A DNA stretch of 64,000 nt from Telmatactis stephensoni (lineage: Eukaryota > Cnidaria > Anthozoa > Actiniaria > Isophelliidae), in contig JALIZF010001921.1 of assembly GCA_029948255.1 (NCBI GenBank), forward strand, positions 682,001-746,000, given 5' to 3'. Below the pieces are notes generated by a model that was not told the DNA's origin, searched no databases, and saw only the letters and a program-made list of their open reading frames with translations. Made by a program: the position numbers and the translations under genes. Below, piece after piece: positions 21,301 to 33,888 of the stretch (the first letter of the stretch is position 1; every line of letters starts with the position of its first letter).

Positions 21301-24300
21301 GCCCATTGAAAATGGTCAAAAAACGCCGAAAATCGACAAAAGGCAAAGGCTTTAGCCCATACAAAAAGGTTACAAAATGCCCAAAATCAACAAAATGTTA
21401 AAGCTATAGCCCATTGAAAATGGTCAAAAACGCCCAAAAATCATCAAAATGCAAAGGCTATAGCCCATACAAAAAGGTTACAAAACGCCCAAAATACAAA
21501 ATGTTAAGGCTATAGCCCATTGAAAATGGTCAAAAAACGCCCAAAATCGACAAAAGGCAAAGGCTTTAGCCCATTGAAAATGGTCAAAAAACGCCCAAAA
21601 TCAACAAAAGGCAAAGGCTTTAGCCCATTCAAAATGGTCAAAAACGCCCAAAATCATCAAAATGTAAAGGCTATAGCCCATTGAAATTGGTCAAAAACGG
21701 CCTAAAATCGACAAAATATAAAGGCTATAGCCCATTGAAAATGGTCAAAAACGACTAAAATCAACAAAATGCAAAGGCTATAGGCCATTGAAAATGGTCA
21801 AAAACGCCCAAAAATTATCAAAATGCAAAGGCTATAGCCCATTGAAAATGGTCAAAAACGCCCAAAAATCATCAAAATGCAAAGGCTATAGCCCATCGAA
21901 ATTGGTCAAAAACGGCCTAAAATCGATAAAATGCAAAGGCTATAGCCCATTGAAAATGGCCAAAAACGCCTAAAATCAAAAAAATGCAAAGGCTATAGCC
22001 CATTGAAATTGGTGAAAAATGCCTAAAATCGACAAAATGCAAAGGCAAAAGCCCATGGAAAATGGTCAAAAACGCCCAAAAATCATCAAAATGCAAAGGC
22101 TATAGCCCATACAAAAAGGTTACAAAACGCCCAAAATCAACAAAATGTTAAAGCTATAGCCCATTGAAAATGGCCAAAAGCGCCTAAAATCAACAAAATG
22201 CAAAGGCTATAGCCCATTGAAAATGGTCAAAAAACGTTTAAAATCGACAGAAGGCAAAGGCTTTAGCCCATTCAAAATGGTCAAAAACACCCAAAATCAT
22301 CAAAATGCAAAGGTTATAGCCCATACAAAAAGGTTAAAAAACGCCCAAAAATCATCAAAATGCAAAGGCTATAGCCCATTGAAATTGGTCAAAAACGCCC
22401 AAAAATCATCAAAATGCAAAGGCTATAGCCCATTGAAATTGGTCAAAAATAGCCTAAAATCGACAAAAGGCAAAGACTTTAGCCCATTCAAAATGGTCCA
22501 AAACACCCAAAATCATCAAAATGCAAAGGCTATAGCCCATACAAAAAGGTTACAAAACGCCCAAAATCATCAAAATGCAAAGGCTATAGCCCATACAAAA
22601 AGGTTACAAAACGCCCAAAATCATCAAAATGCAAAGGCTATAGCCCATTGAAAATGGTCAAAAAACGCCCAAAATTATCAAAATGTAAAGGCTATAGCCC
22701 ATTGAAAATGGCCAAAAACGTCCAAAATCATCAAAATGCAAAGGCTATAGCCCATTGAAATTGGTGAAAAATGGCCTAAAATCGACAAAATGCAAAGGCA
22801 AAAGCCCATTGAAAATGGTCAAAAACGCCCAAAAATCATCAAAATGCAAAGGCTATAGCCCATACAAAAAGGTTACAAAACGCCCAAAATCAACAAAATG
22901 TTAAGGCTATAGCCCATTGAAAATGGCCAAAAGCGCCTAAAATCAACAAAATGCAAAGGCTATAGCCCATTGAAAATGGTCAAAAAACGTTTAAAATCGA
23001 CAGAAGGCAAAGGCTTTAGCCCATTCAAAATGGTCAAAAACACCCAAAATCATCAAAATGCAAAGGTTATAGCCCATACAAAAAGGTTAAAAAACGCCCA
23101 AAAATCATCAAAATGCAAAGGCTATAGCCCATTGAAATTGGTCAAAAACGCCCAAAAATCATCAAAATGCAAAGGCTATAGCCCATTGAAATTGGTCAAA
23201 AATAGCCTAAAATCGACAAAAGGCAAAGACTTTAGCCCATTCAAAATGGTCCAAAACACCCAAAATCATCAAAATGCAAAGGCTATAGCCCATACAAAAA
23301 GGTTACAAAACGCCCAAAATCATCAAAATGCAAAGGCTATAGCCCATACAAAAAGGTTACAAAACGCCCAAAATCATCAAAATGCAAAGGCTATAGCCCA
23401 TTGAAAATGGTCAAAAAACGCCCAAAATTATCAAAATGTAAAGGCTATAGCCCATTGAAAATGGCCAAAAACGTCCAAAATCATCAAAATGCAAAGGCTA
23501 TAGCCCATTGAAATTGGTGAAAAATGGCCTAAAATCGACAAAATGCAAAGGCAAAAGCCCATTGAAAATGGTCAAAAACGCCCAAAAATCATCAAAATGC
23601 AAAGGCTATAGCCCATACAAAAAGGTTACAAAACGCCCAAAATCAACAAAATGTTAAGGCTATAGCCCATTGAAAATGGCCAAAAACGCCTAAAATCAAC
23701 AAAATGCAAAGGCTATAGCCCATTGAAAATGGTCAAAAAACGTTTAAAATCGACAGAAGGCAAAGGCTTTAGCCCATTCAAAATGGTCAAAAACACCCAA
23801 AATCATCAAAATGCAAAGGCTATAGCCCATACAAAAAGGTTAAAAAACGCCCAAAATCAACAAAATGCAAAGGCTATAGCCCATTGAAAATGGTCAAAAA
23901 ATGCCCAAAATCGACAAAATGTAAAGGCTTTAGCCCATTGAAAATGGTGAAAAACGCCCAAAAATCATCAAAATGCAAAGGCTATAGCCCATTGAAATTG
24001 ATCAAAAACGGCCTAAAATCGACAAAATAAAAAGGCTATAGCCCATTAAAAATGGCCAAAAACGCCTAAAATCATCAAAATGCAAAGGCTATAGCCCATT
24101 GAAAATGGCCAAAAACGCCAAAAATCGACAAAAGGCAAAGGCTTTAGCCCATACAAAATGGTCAAAAACACCCAAAATCATCAAAATGCAAAGGTTATAG
24201 CCCATACAAAAAGGTTAAAAAACGCCCAAAATCAACAAAATGCAAAGGCTATAGCCCATTGAAATTGGTTAAGAACGGCCTAAAATCGACAAAATGTAAA

Positions 24301-25545
24301 GGCTATAGCCCATTGAAAATGGTCAAAAATGCCTAAAATCAACAAAATGTTAAGGCTATAGCCCATTGAAAATGCTCAAAAAATGCCCAAAATTATCAAA
24401 ATGCAAAGGCTATAGCCTATTGAAAATGGTCAAAAACGCCTAAAATCAACAAAATATTAAGGCTATAGCCCATTGAAAATGCTCAAAAAACGCCCAAAAT
24501 CGACAAAAGGCAAAGGCTTTAGCCCATTCAAAATGGTGAAAAACGCCCAAAAATCATCAAAATGTTAAGGCTATAGCCCATTGAAAATCGTCAAAAACAC
24601 CCAGAATTATCAAAATGCAAAGGCTATAGCCCATACAAAAAGGTTACAAAACGCCAAAAAATCATCAAAATGCAAAGGCTATAGCCCATTGAAAATGGTC
24701 AAAAAATGCCCAAAATCGACAAAATGTAAAGGCTTTAGCCCATTGAAAATAGTGAAATACGCCCAAAAATCATCAAAATGCAAAGGCTATAGCCCATTGA
24801 AATTGATCAAAAACGGCCTAAAATCGACAAAATAAAAAGGCTATAGCCCATTGAAATTGGTCAAAAATGGCCTAAAATCGACAAAATAAAAAGGCTATAG
24901 CCCATTGAAAATGGCCAAAAACGCCTAAAATCATCAAAATGCAAAGGCTATAGCCCATTGAAAATGGCCAAAAACGCCAAAAATCGACAAAAGGCAAAGG
25001 CTTTAGCCCATTCAAAATGGTCAAAAAACGCCCAAAATCATCAAAATGCAAAGGTTATAGCCCATTGAAAATGGTCAAAAACGCCTAAAGTCTTCAGAAT
25101 GCAAAGGCTATAGCTCATTTAAAATGGTCAAAAATGGCCTAAAATCGACAAAATGTAAAGGCTAAAGCTCATTGAAAATGGTCAAAAAACGCCCAAAATC
25201 ATCAAAATGCAAAGGCTATAGCCCATGCAAAAAGGTTACAAAACGCCCAAAATCAACAGAATGCAAAGGCTATAGCCCATGCAAAATGGTCAAAAAAAGC
25301 CCTAAATCAACAAAATGCAAAGGCTATAGCCCATTGAAAATGGTCAAAAACGCCCAAAATCATCAAAATGCAAAGGTTATAGCCCATGCAAAATGGTCAA
25401 AAAAAGCCCAAAATCAACAAAATGCAATTGGCCAAAAATGGTCAAAGATGGACAAAATGCAAAGACTATAGCCTATTGGAAATGGTCAGAAAACGCCCAA
25501 ATTCAACAAAATGCAAAGGGTATAGCCCTAGCAAAATGGTTAAAG
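18398..25545. repeat. 7.1-kb satellite array, ~54-bp unit
   Basis: About 130 tandem units with the consensus order GGCTATAGCC, CATTGAAAATGGTCAAAAAC, GCCCAAAAATCATC, AAAATGCAAA. Unit length is 53-56 bp. Each good unit holds the perfect 10-bp palindrome GGCTATAGCC. Variant classes (CATACAAAAAGGTTACAAAA, GGCTTTAGCC, GGCAAAAGCC) alternate, so the array is mixed in age. The outermost units (18398-18540, 25400-25545) are the most degenerate, as expected for the edges of an array homogenised from within. Apparent coding frames are artefacts. Confidence 0.97.
22020..23860. repeat. higher-order repeat, 753-bp period
   Basis: Within the satellite a block of about 14 monomers (753 bp) is repeated: 22217-22651 and 22970-23404 are identical at the protein-translation level. 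A third partial copy begins near 23723. This is a recent amplification inside the array. Confidence 0.9.
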
Positions 25546-25774
25546 AACGAATTTAGAGATAGATGGGTCGAAAATGGTAGTTATTTTATTTTAAAAGGAG
25601 GGGATTAAGAAGTTATTCTACATTTAGTACACGGGGTTGGGTGGGGTGGGGGATCTTAACTTCAAGGCCTACTTTGCTCATTTTAGAACCCCCTCCAGAT
25701 AAATATTGCACAGTCCCTTAATGTAGAGCTGTTATAAACTCTTGCAATTGCAATCGATTTAATGTTAGTTTAAA

Positions 25775-25885
25775 GGATTTGCTTCAACTCCATATACCCC
25801 ACTGGGAGTTGCACCCAGACCTCTTGGCCGTGGCCAAGCGTGCTCTACTACACTATAGAGTTGGTGTTAGTGTTGAAGCATCGAA
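25775..25885 (-). repeat. tRNA-like block at the inner end of the right arm
   Basis: Inverted partner of 18121-18230, with the same box-like words on the minus strand. Its position at both satellite borders marks the inner breakpoints of the foldback. Confidence 0.4.
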
Positions 25886-26589
25886 AAATGGGAAAGTAAA
25901 TGTCTTGAAAATATATGAATTATAGTCTTGCTATAAGCGAGAAATTTCAGAATTTTAGAAAATTTTAGAATTTTAGAAAATACCATTATGTATTTATTGG
26001 GAAATTACAAGAAACGAGTCTTTATTACAACATTGAAATGAAAGGAATGAAGAACCGAATGAAAAGTCTCAGGAAGTTAAAAAATTGTAAAGAAAAATTT
26101 GAACTGAAAAAGGTTTTGATCGTATATAGCAACCCGTTACGCCTGGATATTTTTTCTTGGGTTGAGCATTTATCAAAAAAATACGTAACCAAAGAAGAAA
26201 ACGTTTATCTATCGAATCAAAGCCTGACGTTTTTTGTTTAATCAAAAGAATCAAGTTAGAAATATTCATCCAACAATTTGAATTTTCACCCTATTAAGGA
26301 TTAACTCTTAACTTTTGCTTCCATCTTCCACTGTCATAATTTTCATTTTAGTAGCAATTTTCAGTAAAGTCATTTTCAAGAAAACTATACTAATTTACAA
26401 GATGTCTCGCTGGATTTTAGTGTTGATCAGAAACTCCAAGTGGGTTTGTTACCCTGTTGGAGGGTTTTTCATTCAGGGTTATTCCTTCCCCTAGTCCTTT
26501 CACTGTGTCAGTCCCTGATCCACAAGGTCCAGGTACAGCAGGGGTCACCACGTGCAGGTACAGTAGGACTTGCAACAGGAGAGGCTATT

Positions 26590-26880
26590 AGTGTTTATAG
26601 ACACCCAAGACACTACTGGATGTAGTGCCCTGTGGAGACGCTTCCTGTGCCATTGGACCCCCAAAAATTGAAACTCTCAGAGAGTTTATTTGTGTCAGGC
26701 CTGCAATGCCTATAGACACCCAAGACACTACTGGATGTAGTGCTCTGTGGAGACGCTTCCTGTGCCATTGGACCCAAAAAAATTGTAACTCTCAAGAGGG
26801 AGTTTATTTGTGTCAGGCTTGCAATGCCTATAGACACCCAAGACACTACTGGATGTAGTGCCCTGTGGAGACGCTTTGCA
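26590..26880. repeat. ~118-bp direct repeats (right arm)
   Basis: About 2.5 copies of a unit containing TAGACACCCAAGACACTACT and GCTTCCTGTGCCATTGGACC; the left arm has fewer copies. Translated peptides such as MPIDTQDTT recur only because the DNA does. Confidence 0.8.
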
Positions 26881-27400
26881 AAAAATGACCGGGGCTCATC
26901 GTTGCAAAGAACCCGAAAAAACATCGTTCCAAAAAAGACCCGAAAATATGTTGCAAAAAAGACCCGAAAACATGTTACAAAAAGACCCGAAAATGTTTTT
27001 GCAAAAAAGACCCGAAAAAACATCGTTGCAAAAAGACCCGAAATGTAATGCAAAAAAGACCCGAAAATATTGTTGCATAAATGAGTCAAAAACATCGTTC
27101 CAAAAAAGACTCGAAAATGTGTTACAAAAAAAGACCCGAAAACGGTTTGCAAAAAAGACCCGAAAAAACATCGTTCCAAAACAGACTCGAAAATGTTGCA
27201 AAAAAGACCCAAAAACGGCGTTCCAAAAAGACCCGAAAACGTCTTTCCAAAATAGACCCGAAAAGATCGTTCCAAAGAAGACCCGAAATTGTGTTTCAAA
27301 AAAGACCCGAAAATATTGTTGCAAAAAAGACCCGAAATCATAGTTCCAAAAAACACCCGAAAAAACATCGTTCCAAAAAAGACTCGAAAATGTGTAGTAA
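26880..27400. repeat. minisatellite, ~25-bp unit (right arm)
   Basis: About 20 units of GCAAAAAAGACCCGAAAA plus variable CATCGTTCC-type spacers. It is the inverted and shorter partner of 15655-16670. Confidence 0.9.
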
Positions 27401-30159
27401 AAGAAGAAACAGAGAAAACAAAAATATCTCCAAAATTCATTAAAAGTGAAAGAAAAAACGTGCTTTTTTAATCAATCGCCGGAAGGATAGAAATACATAT
27501 TTCCAATGAACAGTCGATGTTGGTGAAGAAAAACCGAAGAAAGAACGGAAATTTTCGAAGGTCGAACCGACAACTACGCAAAATATTTTTTTGTATTTCT
27601 TCAAATAGTTGGTGTCGAATTTTGTCATTGTTAACCAACAACAACAAACAAGCACTTTCTAATACCTTCATTAATTTTGTATTAATAAAGATAATTTTTC
27701 ACATTAATAATCATTAATATTATTAGGACAAAAATCCTAGACTAAGAAGCTACCACTGTAAAAATTCTACTCGTCGTCGCAACCCAGTTTGGTTGTTCTT
27801 GGTAGACTTGGCTGAAAGAAATGCCATAAATGCCATAAATGCCATGATATTTACTAGACAGGAAACATCAGTACAAAACCTCAAGTCCTATTGAGTATTT
27901 CCTCTGTCCTATTGCTTCATCATGACATTTATCATTTTTAATGATTAGTATTTCTAGTCTAGGCCGGGCCAAAATGAATCGGAATCAACACTAAATTTGG
28001 GTGTGGCTAATCTAGAGTTCCGCCATTATCGTCGACATGCAAAGTTGTGGCGACACCCAGATGCATGGAGGAATTCAGAAGATGAAAATCTTTGCCGATG
28101 ATTTTTCAATCAAGAATCTAGATAAAACATAGCAGGTCCACGATCACACCACGACTTTGCGCATCAACTTCGTAGTAGCCTGGCCAGCCCTAACCTAAGA
28201 CCTAAGTAGCACAGAAATCTAAGCCCCTATGCGCTGTAGTTTATATGTATGCGTTGTATGTAAACAGCTGACCAGAACCACGTACTAATAATGGACGGAC
28301 GAACTCTATATCTAAAGAAGACGACACAGACTCGGACTACAAAGGAGGTCTCTCATTTTGAGAGTATGGTCTATTTGATCCAGTTCCATCGGTGATCCAG
28401 CGTTGTCCTCTCGTAGGCCTAAGCATTCATGAAAGCTAACCTAAGCAGGCCAATTGACCCCGGCCGATTGACCGGTCCAAAATCTAATAAACCCCACCTA
28501 GTTTAAAATGGTAGCTTCTGCTAAAAGCACTCCATTCCTAGCGAGACTACATTCTGTTAACTATGAATTGTGAAGTGAATACTTTGACTTGCGATTACGA
28601 GCCAAAAAGAAAAATAACCTCAAAAATGTATTTTATGGGGTCAGCGGCGAGTCACAAACAAGGTACAAAACACCTCCAACACTCCCTGCAGCCAACAGGC
28701 GCCCCACATGGCACGCCCATTTCTCCACCCCCCTCTCCCTAGTGGAGAAAAGGAGAACAAACTAGCACGCCATGAGGGGCGTCTGATTTCGCAGGCACAA
28801 ACGAACACTTATACAACACAAACATCTAACAACACGAAAACAAGAAAGCAATAATGACAATCTGATTCATCACAAGCAAAGATACTCACTTCTGTATGGC
28901 AAACTTTCTTCATGACGGACACCCAGACACTCGCTTCTCTTCTCACTAGACATTTTTTCAAAAGTTTTTTTAAAATTAACACGTTCGAATTGTTGAGGTT
29001 TGTCCGTGTTATAGAGGTATTCACCATGAAATGAGTTCACCATGCATTATCCTATTTCCACCCTCTGTCACCGCCCCCACCCCCCAAAAAATGCTTCAGC
29101 GACATCTCCACCAATTTCACAAACACAGCCAAAGACATTTTTGTATATCAAAAATAGAATTTAGATTGTTGAAGATACGTTGAATTCATTAACCTTTCAT
29201 TCGACGCTTGTTTCGTTGACAAAATCCTGGAATAAAAGTGAGAACAACAACATGAGTAATACATTCCAACGTGCGACGTAAAGGCTGGCAGATAAAACAC
29301 TTCTCACTGAACACTTAAACACAGAAAGGTTTCAAAACACCCGAATTCGAAGTTTCTTCTTATCACAAGAAACATTTCATTCACAAAATTCGAATTTGAA
29401 GAACAATTGATGATGAACTCAGCTGCCCAAATTGCGCCATTCTTCCAGATAAACATATAAAGCAAAGCGAACTACAACTAAAACATTGCCAAAGCAGTCC
29501 ACTATTTGAAGGAAAATGATGCAAAATAATACAAATCCTTCTTGGTTGAAAATTTGCAAAGAATTTTAGTGTTTCGAGAGCGAAAACCCTTGATAGAGCT
29601 TGTTCGCCTAGAGCAAGTGCAACGGTGCAAAGTTCTCCAGCACTGATTTCCAAGGCAAATTCCGCTCAAAAATAATTATTTCCTTTAAAAATACTTTAGA
29701 CTTAGCCTTCGTAAGGTTTACTTAGACCGAGCTACAAGTTTTCTTGGTGAAAAGCAACATTTTATCAAACATAATGCTATTTTAGAAACGAGAGAGTAAA
29801 CACCAACTTACCTCGACGGCTGCACTGTTTCCAACGAGCCAAATGAACTGAACACGTGAACATCATATATCTATCACGTGATTATAGTGTCAGTGCCTTA
29901 TCCAATTGGCCCCTTGTAGCACGTCGGAATGCAGCTCAATTTGGTAGGCAAAAGAAAAGAATTTCAATGTCCTGAGAGCTGGAAAGCTATTGTTTTGCCC
30001 TTCAAACATGCGCGTACATCTGACGTGCCTCAAGGGGTCTGTTGGGATTCAAAAATGTCTAAATAGTTATGATAAAAATGTAACAATAAATGCACGATTT
30101 GATTATATTTTGAGGCAACGAAATAAGGAATAACAAAGGAATAACAAAGCTTCTCAGGA

Positions 30160-30370
30160 AAACGAACGAAAGAAAGAAAAAAGAAAGGAAGGAAGAAGAA
30201 AAAAAGCAGGAAAGAAAGAAATAAAGAGGGAAGGAAAGAAAGAAAGAAGGAAAGAATGGAGAAAGAGAAAGAACGAAAGAAATTAGGAGGAAGAAGAAGA
30301 AGAAGAAGAAGAAGAAGAAGGAGGAGGAGGAAAGAAAGAAAGACAGAAGGAATGAAAAAGAAGGAAGGGA
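30160..30370. repeat. polypurine tract (right arm)
   Basis: About 210 bp of GAAA/GGAA/GAAG runs, the partner of the pyrimidine tract in the left arm. It includes (GAA)n at about 30291-30320. Confidence 0.9.
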
Positions 30371-30649
30371 AGGATGAATGGGTTGATGATTAATTTAAAC
30401 CGAACAGTGATGCAACATTTTCGGTAACATTTCGCGCAACGTTGTACAAGGTTGCAAAAGTAAAACGAATCCAAAAACTGTTGCGCGCACCTGTTACAGG
30501 GGTGGAAACACGGTGCAACCCTGTTCTGCGCGCAATGTTACAGAAAAAGTTGGAAGAAAAGTTGTATCTTTTATCAGTGCCTATTCATGACTTTTGCAGT
30601 TGATCGATTGATGGAATAATAATGACATCAATTTTCGAGCGCCTCTCTC

Positions 30650-31460
30650 CAATGATCAAGTCCTAAATGATCAAGTCCCCTTTCGTCTTATTATACGCCA
30701 CCTCAAATAAACGCACTCCTCAAGTCATGAAAATATTTGATAGACGCCCCCACCAATAAACATCCCCTCCCTCCTCTCCCTCAGTAAACTAAATGGACCC
30801 CCATATACTTTAGCTAGGCAGTTTAAATACTGGTACAATCATCCTTTAACATTAGCTTCTAAGAAGATAATATTTCTTGCGTAGAAAGGATTTTTTGATA
30901 CGTATTTAATATATCAAATGTTGCTGTCAAAATAAACATAACGCCTCTCTTTAATGAACATGCCCCTTTCGAACTCAACTTTTTCCTTGACGTCCAAGGC
31001 GTCTATTGTAATAACTACGGTATAAACCAAATTCTATAACGGAGTAAGCGCCCATGATATCGAAAATCGCTCTACTAATGATATCGAATGAGTAAATAGT
31101 AGACCGATCGACAGATAGATCCGGGATAGATAGATTCATCAGTTGATTTGTTTGCGATCATGATAACTTCAGCGCAAAAGAAATTTTATTGGCAAATATA
31201 CTGACAAATATTAGCAGTATTAAAACATCGAATTTTCATCGTGACAAGTTCGGCGAGAAGCCGTGTAGACTTCGTATCAACTCGTAGCCCTTTCGACACA
31301 AATTCCGAAAAAGGCACCAAAAATTCACGGACGGACTTACACACTCGATGACATCTAATGATTATTGGCTTGACTGAAAAAAAAAAAAGAAATAAAATAA
31401 AATAAGAACAAAATGTATTAAAAAGAAAGAAAGAAAGAAGAAGAAGAAGAAAAAAAAGAG
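30650..31460. other. intergenic, no gene recognised
   Basis: The first 350 bp has scattered words related to the GGGCGTCTAT stretches at 9400 and 11000 (for example GATAGACGCCCCCACC). The rest is AT-rich and unrecognised, with an A/G-rich run at about 31379-31460. Confidence 0.4.
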
Positions 31461-31467
31461 ACTGAAA

Positions 31468-31545
31468 AAGATTGGTCATTTCGAGGAATCGATCCCGGTC
31501 CATGAGATTCACGCGCCACGCATTACTACGCTTTGCCACCAAAAA
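31468..31545 (-). repeat. tRNA-like/SINE relic
   Basis: The minus strand reads TGGCAAAGCGTAGTAATGCG and then GGGATCGATTCCTC, resembling A and B boxes 35-40 bp apart. No complete cloverleaf or terminator is obvious. Confidence 0.35.
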
Positions 31546-31621
31546 AAACTTAATTTGGATAACAATAGACAGTCCGGCCCATTAACACAATACACTAGGT
31601 TATTTTGTCCTCCAAATCCCT

Positions 31622-31900
31622 TAGTAGACCAGTTGGTCTAGTGGTAAGGTGCAGTCACTTACGGCCTAGGATCCGACTGTTTCCTCCCTCTTTGACTGCG
31701 AAGCTTTCTGCGTACTACCGATAGCGCGGAAAATCGAAATCTCCTTCCTATACGTAACATGCGATGATTCAGCGCTTTGTCTGGATGCATGGTCGATTTT
31801 TTAGGTTTTGCATAAAATTAGCATACTGATTTGCTTTTGGTCACTACTTCGAGCCTCGGCGCAGCTCGGCGAAATTTTTTTTTTCCTTCTTCTTCTTCTT
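31622..31900 (+). repeat. tRNA-like head with downstream body, possible SINE
   Basis: CAGTTGGTCTAGTGGTAAGG at about 31630 matches an A box strongly, and ATCCGACT at about 31670 is a poor B box. An unmatched body follows, ending in T-rich (CTT)n near 31880-31910. Confidence 0.35.
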
Positions 31901-32036
31901 CTTTTTAATTTTTTTAAGCTTCTTTGAAATGTTTGTGCTTTAATTGATTCTCTTTCTTTCTTTCTTTCTGAGTGTTAATTTTTTATTTTGTTTCCAATAT
32001 TAGTTGTCTAGCGAGGAGCCTGGGCTCTAAAGCTTA

Positions 32037-32145
32037 TTCATTCATTCATTCATTCATTCATTCATTCATTCATTCATTCATTCATTCATTCTTTCATTCA
32101 TTCTTTCATTCATTCATTCATTCATTCATTCATTCATTCATTCAT
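32037..32145. repeat. (TTCA)n microsatellite
   Basis: About 27 tetranucleotide units with two TTCT interruptions. Confidence 0.97.
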
Positions 32146-32848
32146 TTATCCCAAAAACTGATTTTGAAATTTGTTCACTGGCTCACAAGACGGCTGACGG
32201 CCAAGTGGGTGAAGTACACACGAATACAAACAAGGAAACAAGACAATTCAAACACTGATTGAATTTGAATGGAGCGATTTTGAATATAGCTTTTTCAATT
32301 AACGTTGTCGCTGGAAAAAAGCCTAAAGGCTAAAGCCTAAACAATAAGCCTAGTGTTGGATGTCAACTGGCATGGTATCACCAACAGAGGAGGTGTAGAA
32401 TGTATTAAGTGTCTTTAATTGATGGATTTGATGCAATTTAGTGCATTTAATTGATCTTTTACAATTAAGATGATGTTTGCTAGTGTACGTCCTAAGCAGG
32501 AACCCATACAAACACCATACATCTAGCTGTTTATAAGCACGACCATTAAACAAAAACGCTGTTTAAGTGCAGGTTTCCAGTTGGAGTTTCATTACTTTAA
32601 TAATCTTTTGGCTGGTGTTGATTAATTTTTGTCCGTAGATTCTCCGGGTAACGATGATGAAAATTTGATCGAAAGCAACGTTTGTAACTAGCGATGTACA
32701 TTTAAAATGTGTCTCCATTGAAATTATCCTCACTTGCATTTATAATTAGATCTTACTGCTTGTACGTTTATTTCTGTCTGATGATGAGGGTGTAATTATA
32801 CTATCGAAATTTTGATTAACATCTTCAATTTCCAGCCTATAACAATAT

Positions 32849-33085
32849 AATCTACCAAAGGACCACGTAAATACTGAGAACTGACCGACCGACCGACCGA
32901 CTGACTGACCGACTGACCGACCGACCGACTGGCTGACCGACCAACTAACCGATCAACAGACCGACCGACTGACTGACCTACCAACCGACCGACCGACAGA
33001 CCGACCAATTGACCGTCCGACTGATGGACGGACTGACTGTCCGACTGTCTGACTGACTCACTGAAAGAATCAATGATCATCAGAC
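32849..33085. repeat. translocated copy of the EF-hand gene exon 1 end and intron 1
   Basis: AATCTACCAAAGGACCACGT, then ACTGAGAACTGACCG, a GACC/GACT tetranucleotide run, and AATGATCATCAGACTTAC match 53552-53857 in the same orientation. It includes the last coding bases of exon 1; the donor GTAAGT has become GTAAAT. No other exon sequence of that gene is present here. Confidence 0.85.
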
Positions 33086-33087
33086 TT

Positions 33088-33875
33088 ACGCCTGGGGGGG
33101 GGGCGGGGGGGGGGGGGGGTTTGAGGATTTTTGCTACAACACAGTAAAATGCATCTGATCCCCCCATAATTCACTGCAGCGTTTTAATGATTCCCCCTTG
33201 TTGAGGGTTGTATTTTGATGACCCCCCCCCCCCCCAAAAAGGTGGTTATAGTGTTAATACGCAGCCTTCATTTCGACGGTAGTCAAACCTGCATGTTTTT
33301 TGAAGTCAGTCGAGTCATACTCACAACCTGATCTTCCCACTGTAACTAAAGTCGTTGTAGGTCCATTCATTCACTTTCCTCTTTCCAAGGACCACAGAGC
33401 AATTACAAGTAAAAGGGTATGGCTTAAAAATCCAAGTTTTATAGCCCATAAAATCTCATTAGGACCATTTATTTAATTCTCGATAGAATGGGGGCTAGCT
33501 ATGAGTATACTCGAATTTATTTTCAAGCCTAACACGTGCTGCAAAGAAGTTCAGAAATGTATCAAATTTGCCAACAAAGAAGCCACGTAACAAAAGGAGC
33601 TAGCTCTTCCCAACCGTGTTTTGTAGCTGTTGTATGTGGGGGAATATAATGTGTTGCTATTGCGAGCGCGAAGCGCGAGCCGCTCAGCGCACATATACGT
33701 TTTTAGTCTATATTTTAAAGATAAGAAATAACGGCTTGCTCGGTACAAGAATTATTGTTCATCATTTGTGATCCCCTCTTCCAGTATGATCAAAACCGTG
33801 TGATCCCCCCTTTTGCTTTTGATTAAAATCAAGTGATCCCCCCAAAAATCCTCACCCCCCCCCCCCCCCCCCAGG
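33088..33875. mobile_element. MITE-like element with poly-G/poly-C ends (~790 bp)
   Basis: Outer words CGCCTGGGGGGGG ... TTTGAGGATTTTTG and CAAAAATCCTCACCCCC ... CCCAGGCG are inverted. Several TGATCCCCCC words lie just inside the right end and GATCCCCCCA inside the left. It interrupts the translocated EF-hand intron piece right after CAGACTTAC. No clear target duplication. Confidence 0.6.
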
Positions 33876-33888
33876 CGATAAATAATGA

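Larger units (their letters stand above)
25740..30650. repeat. right arm of the giant inverted repeat
   Basis: Reverse-complement partner of 11620-18250, with high identity over kilobases (compare 28260-28370 with 14560-14670). It lacks the five small transposon insertions of the left arm. Near 28690-28810 it has about 105 bp that the left arm lacks. It ends near the GGAGAGAGGCG word at about 30640. Confidence 0.9.

Noticed and set aside
18398..25545. CRISPR array
   Set aside because: There are no unique spacers between the repeats, the sequence is animal and there are no cas genes; it is a satellite.
18533..25608. Many K/N/S/Q-rich frames with repeated KCKGYSPLK-type peptides
   Set aside because: Direct translation of the 54-bp satellite; no start, domain or splice context.
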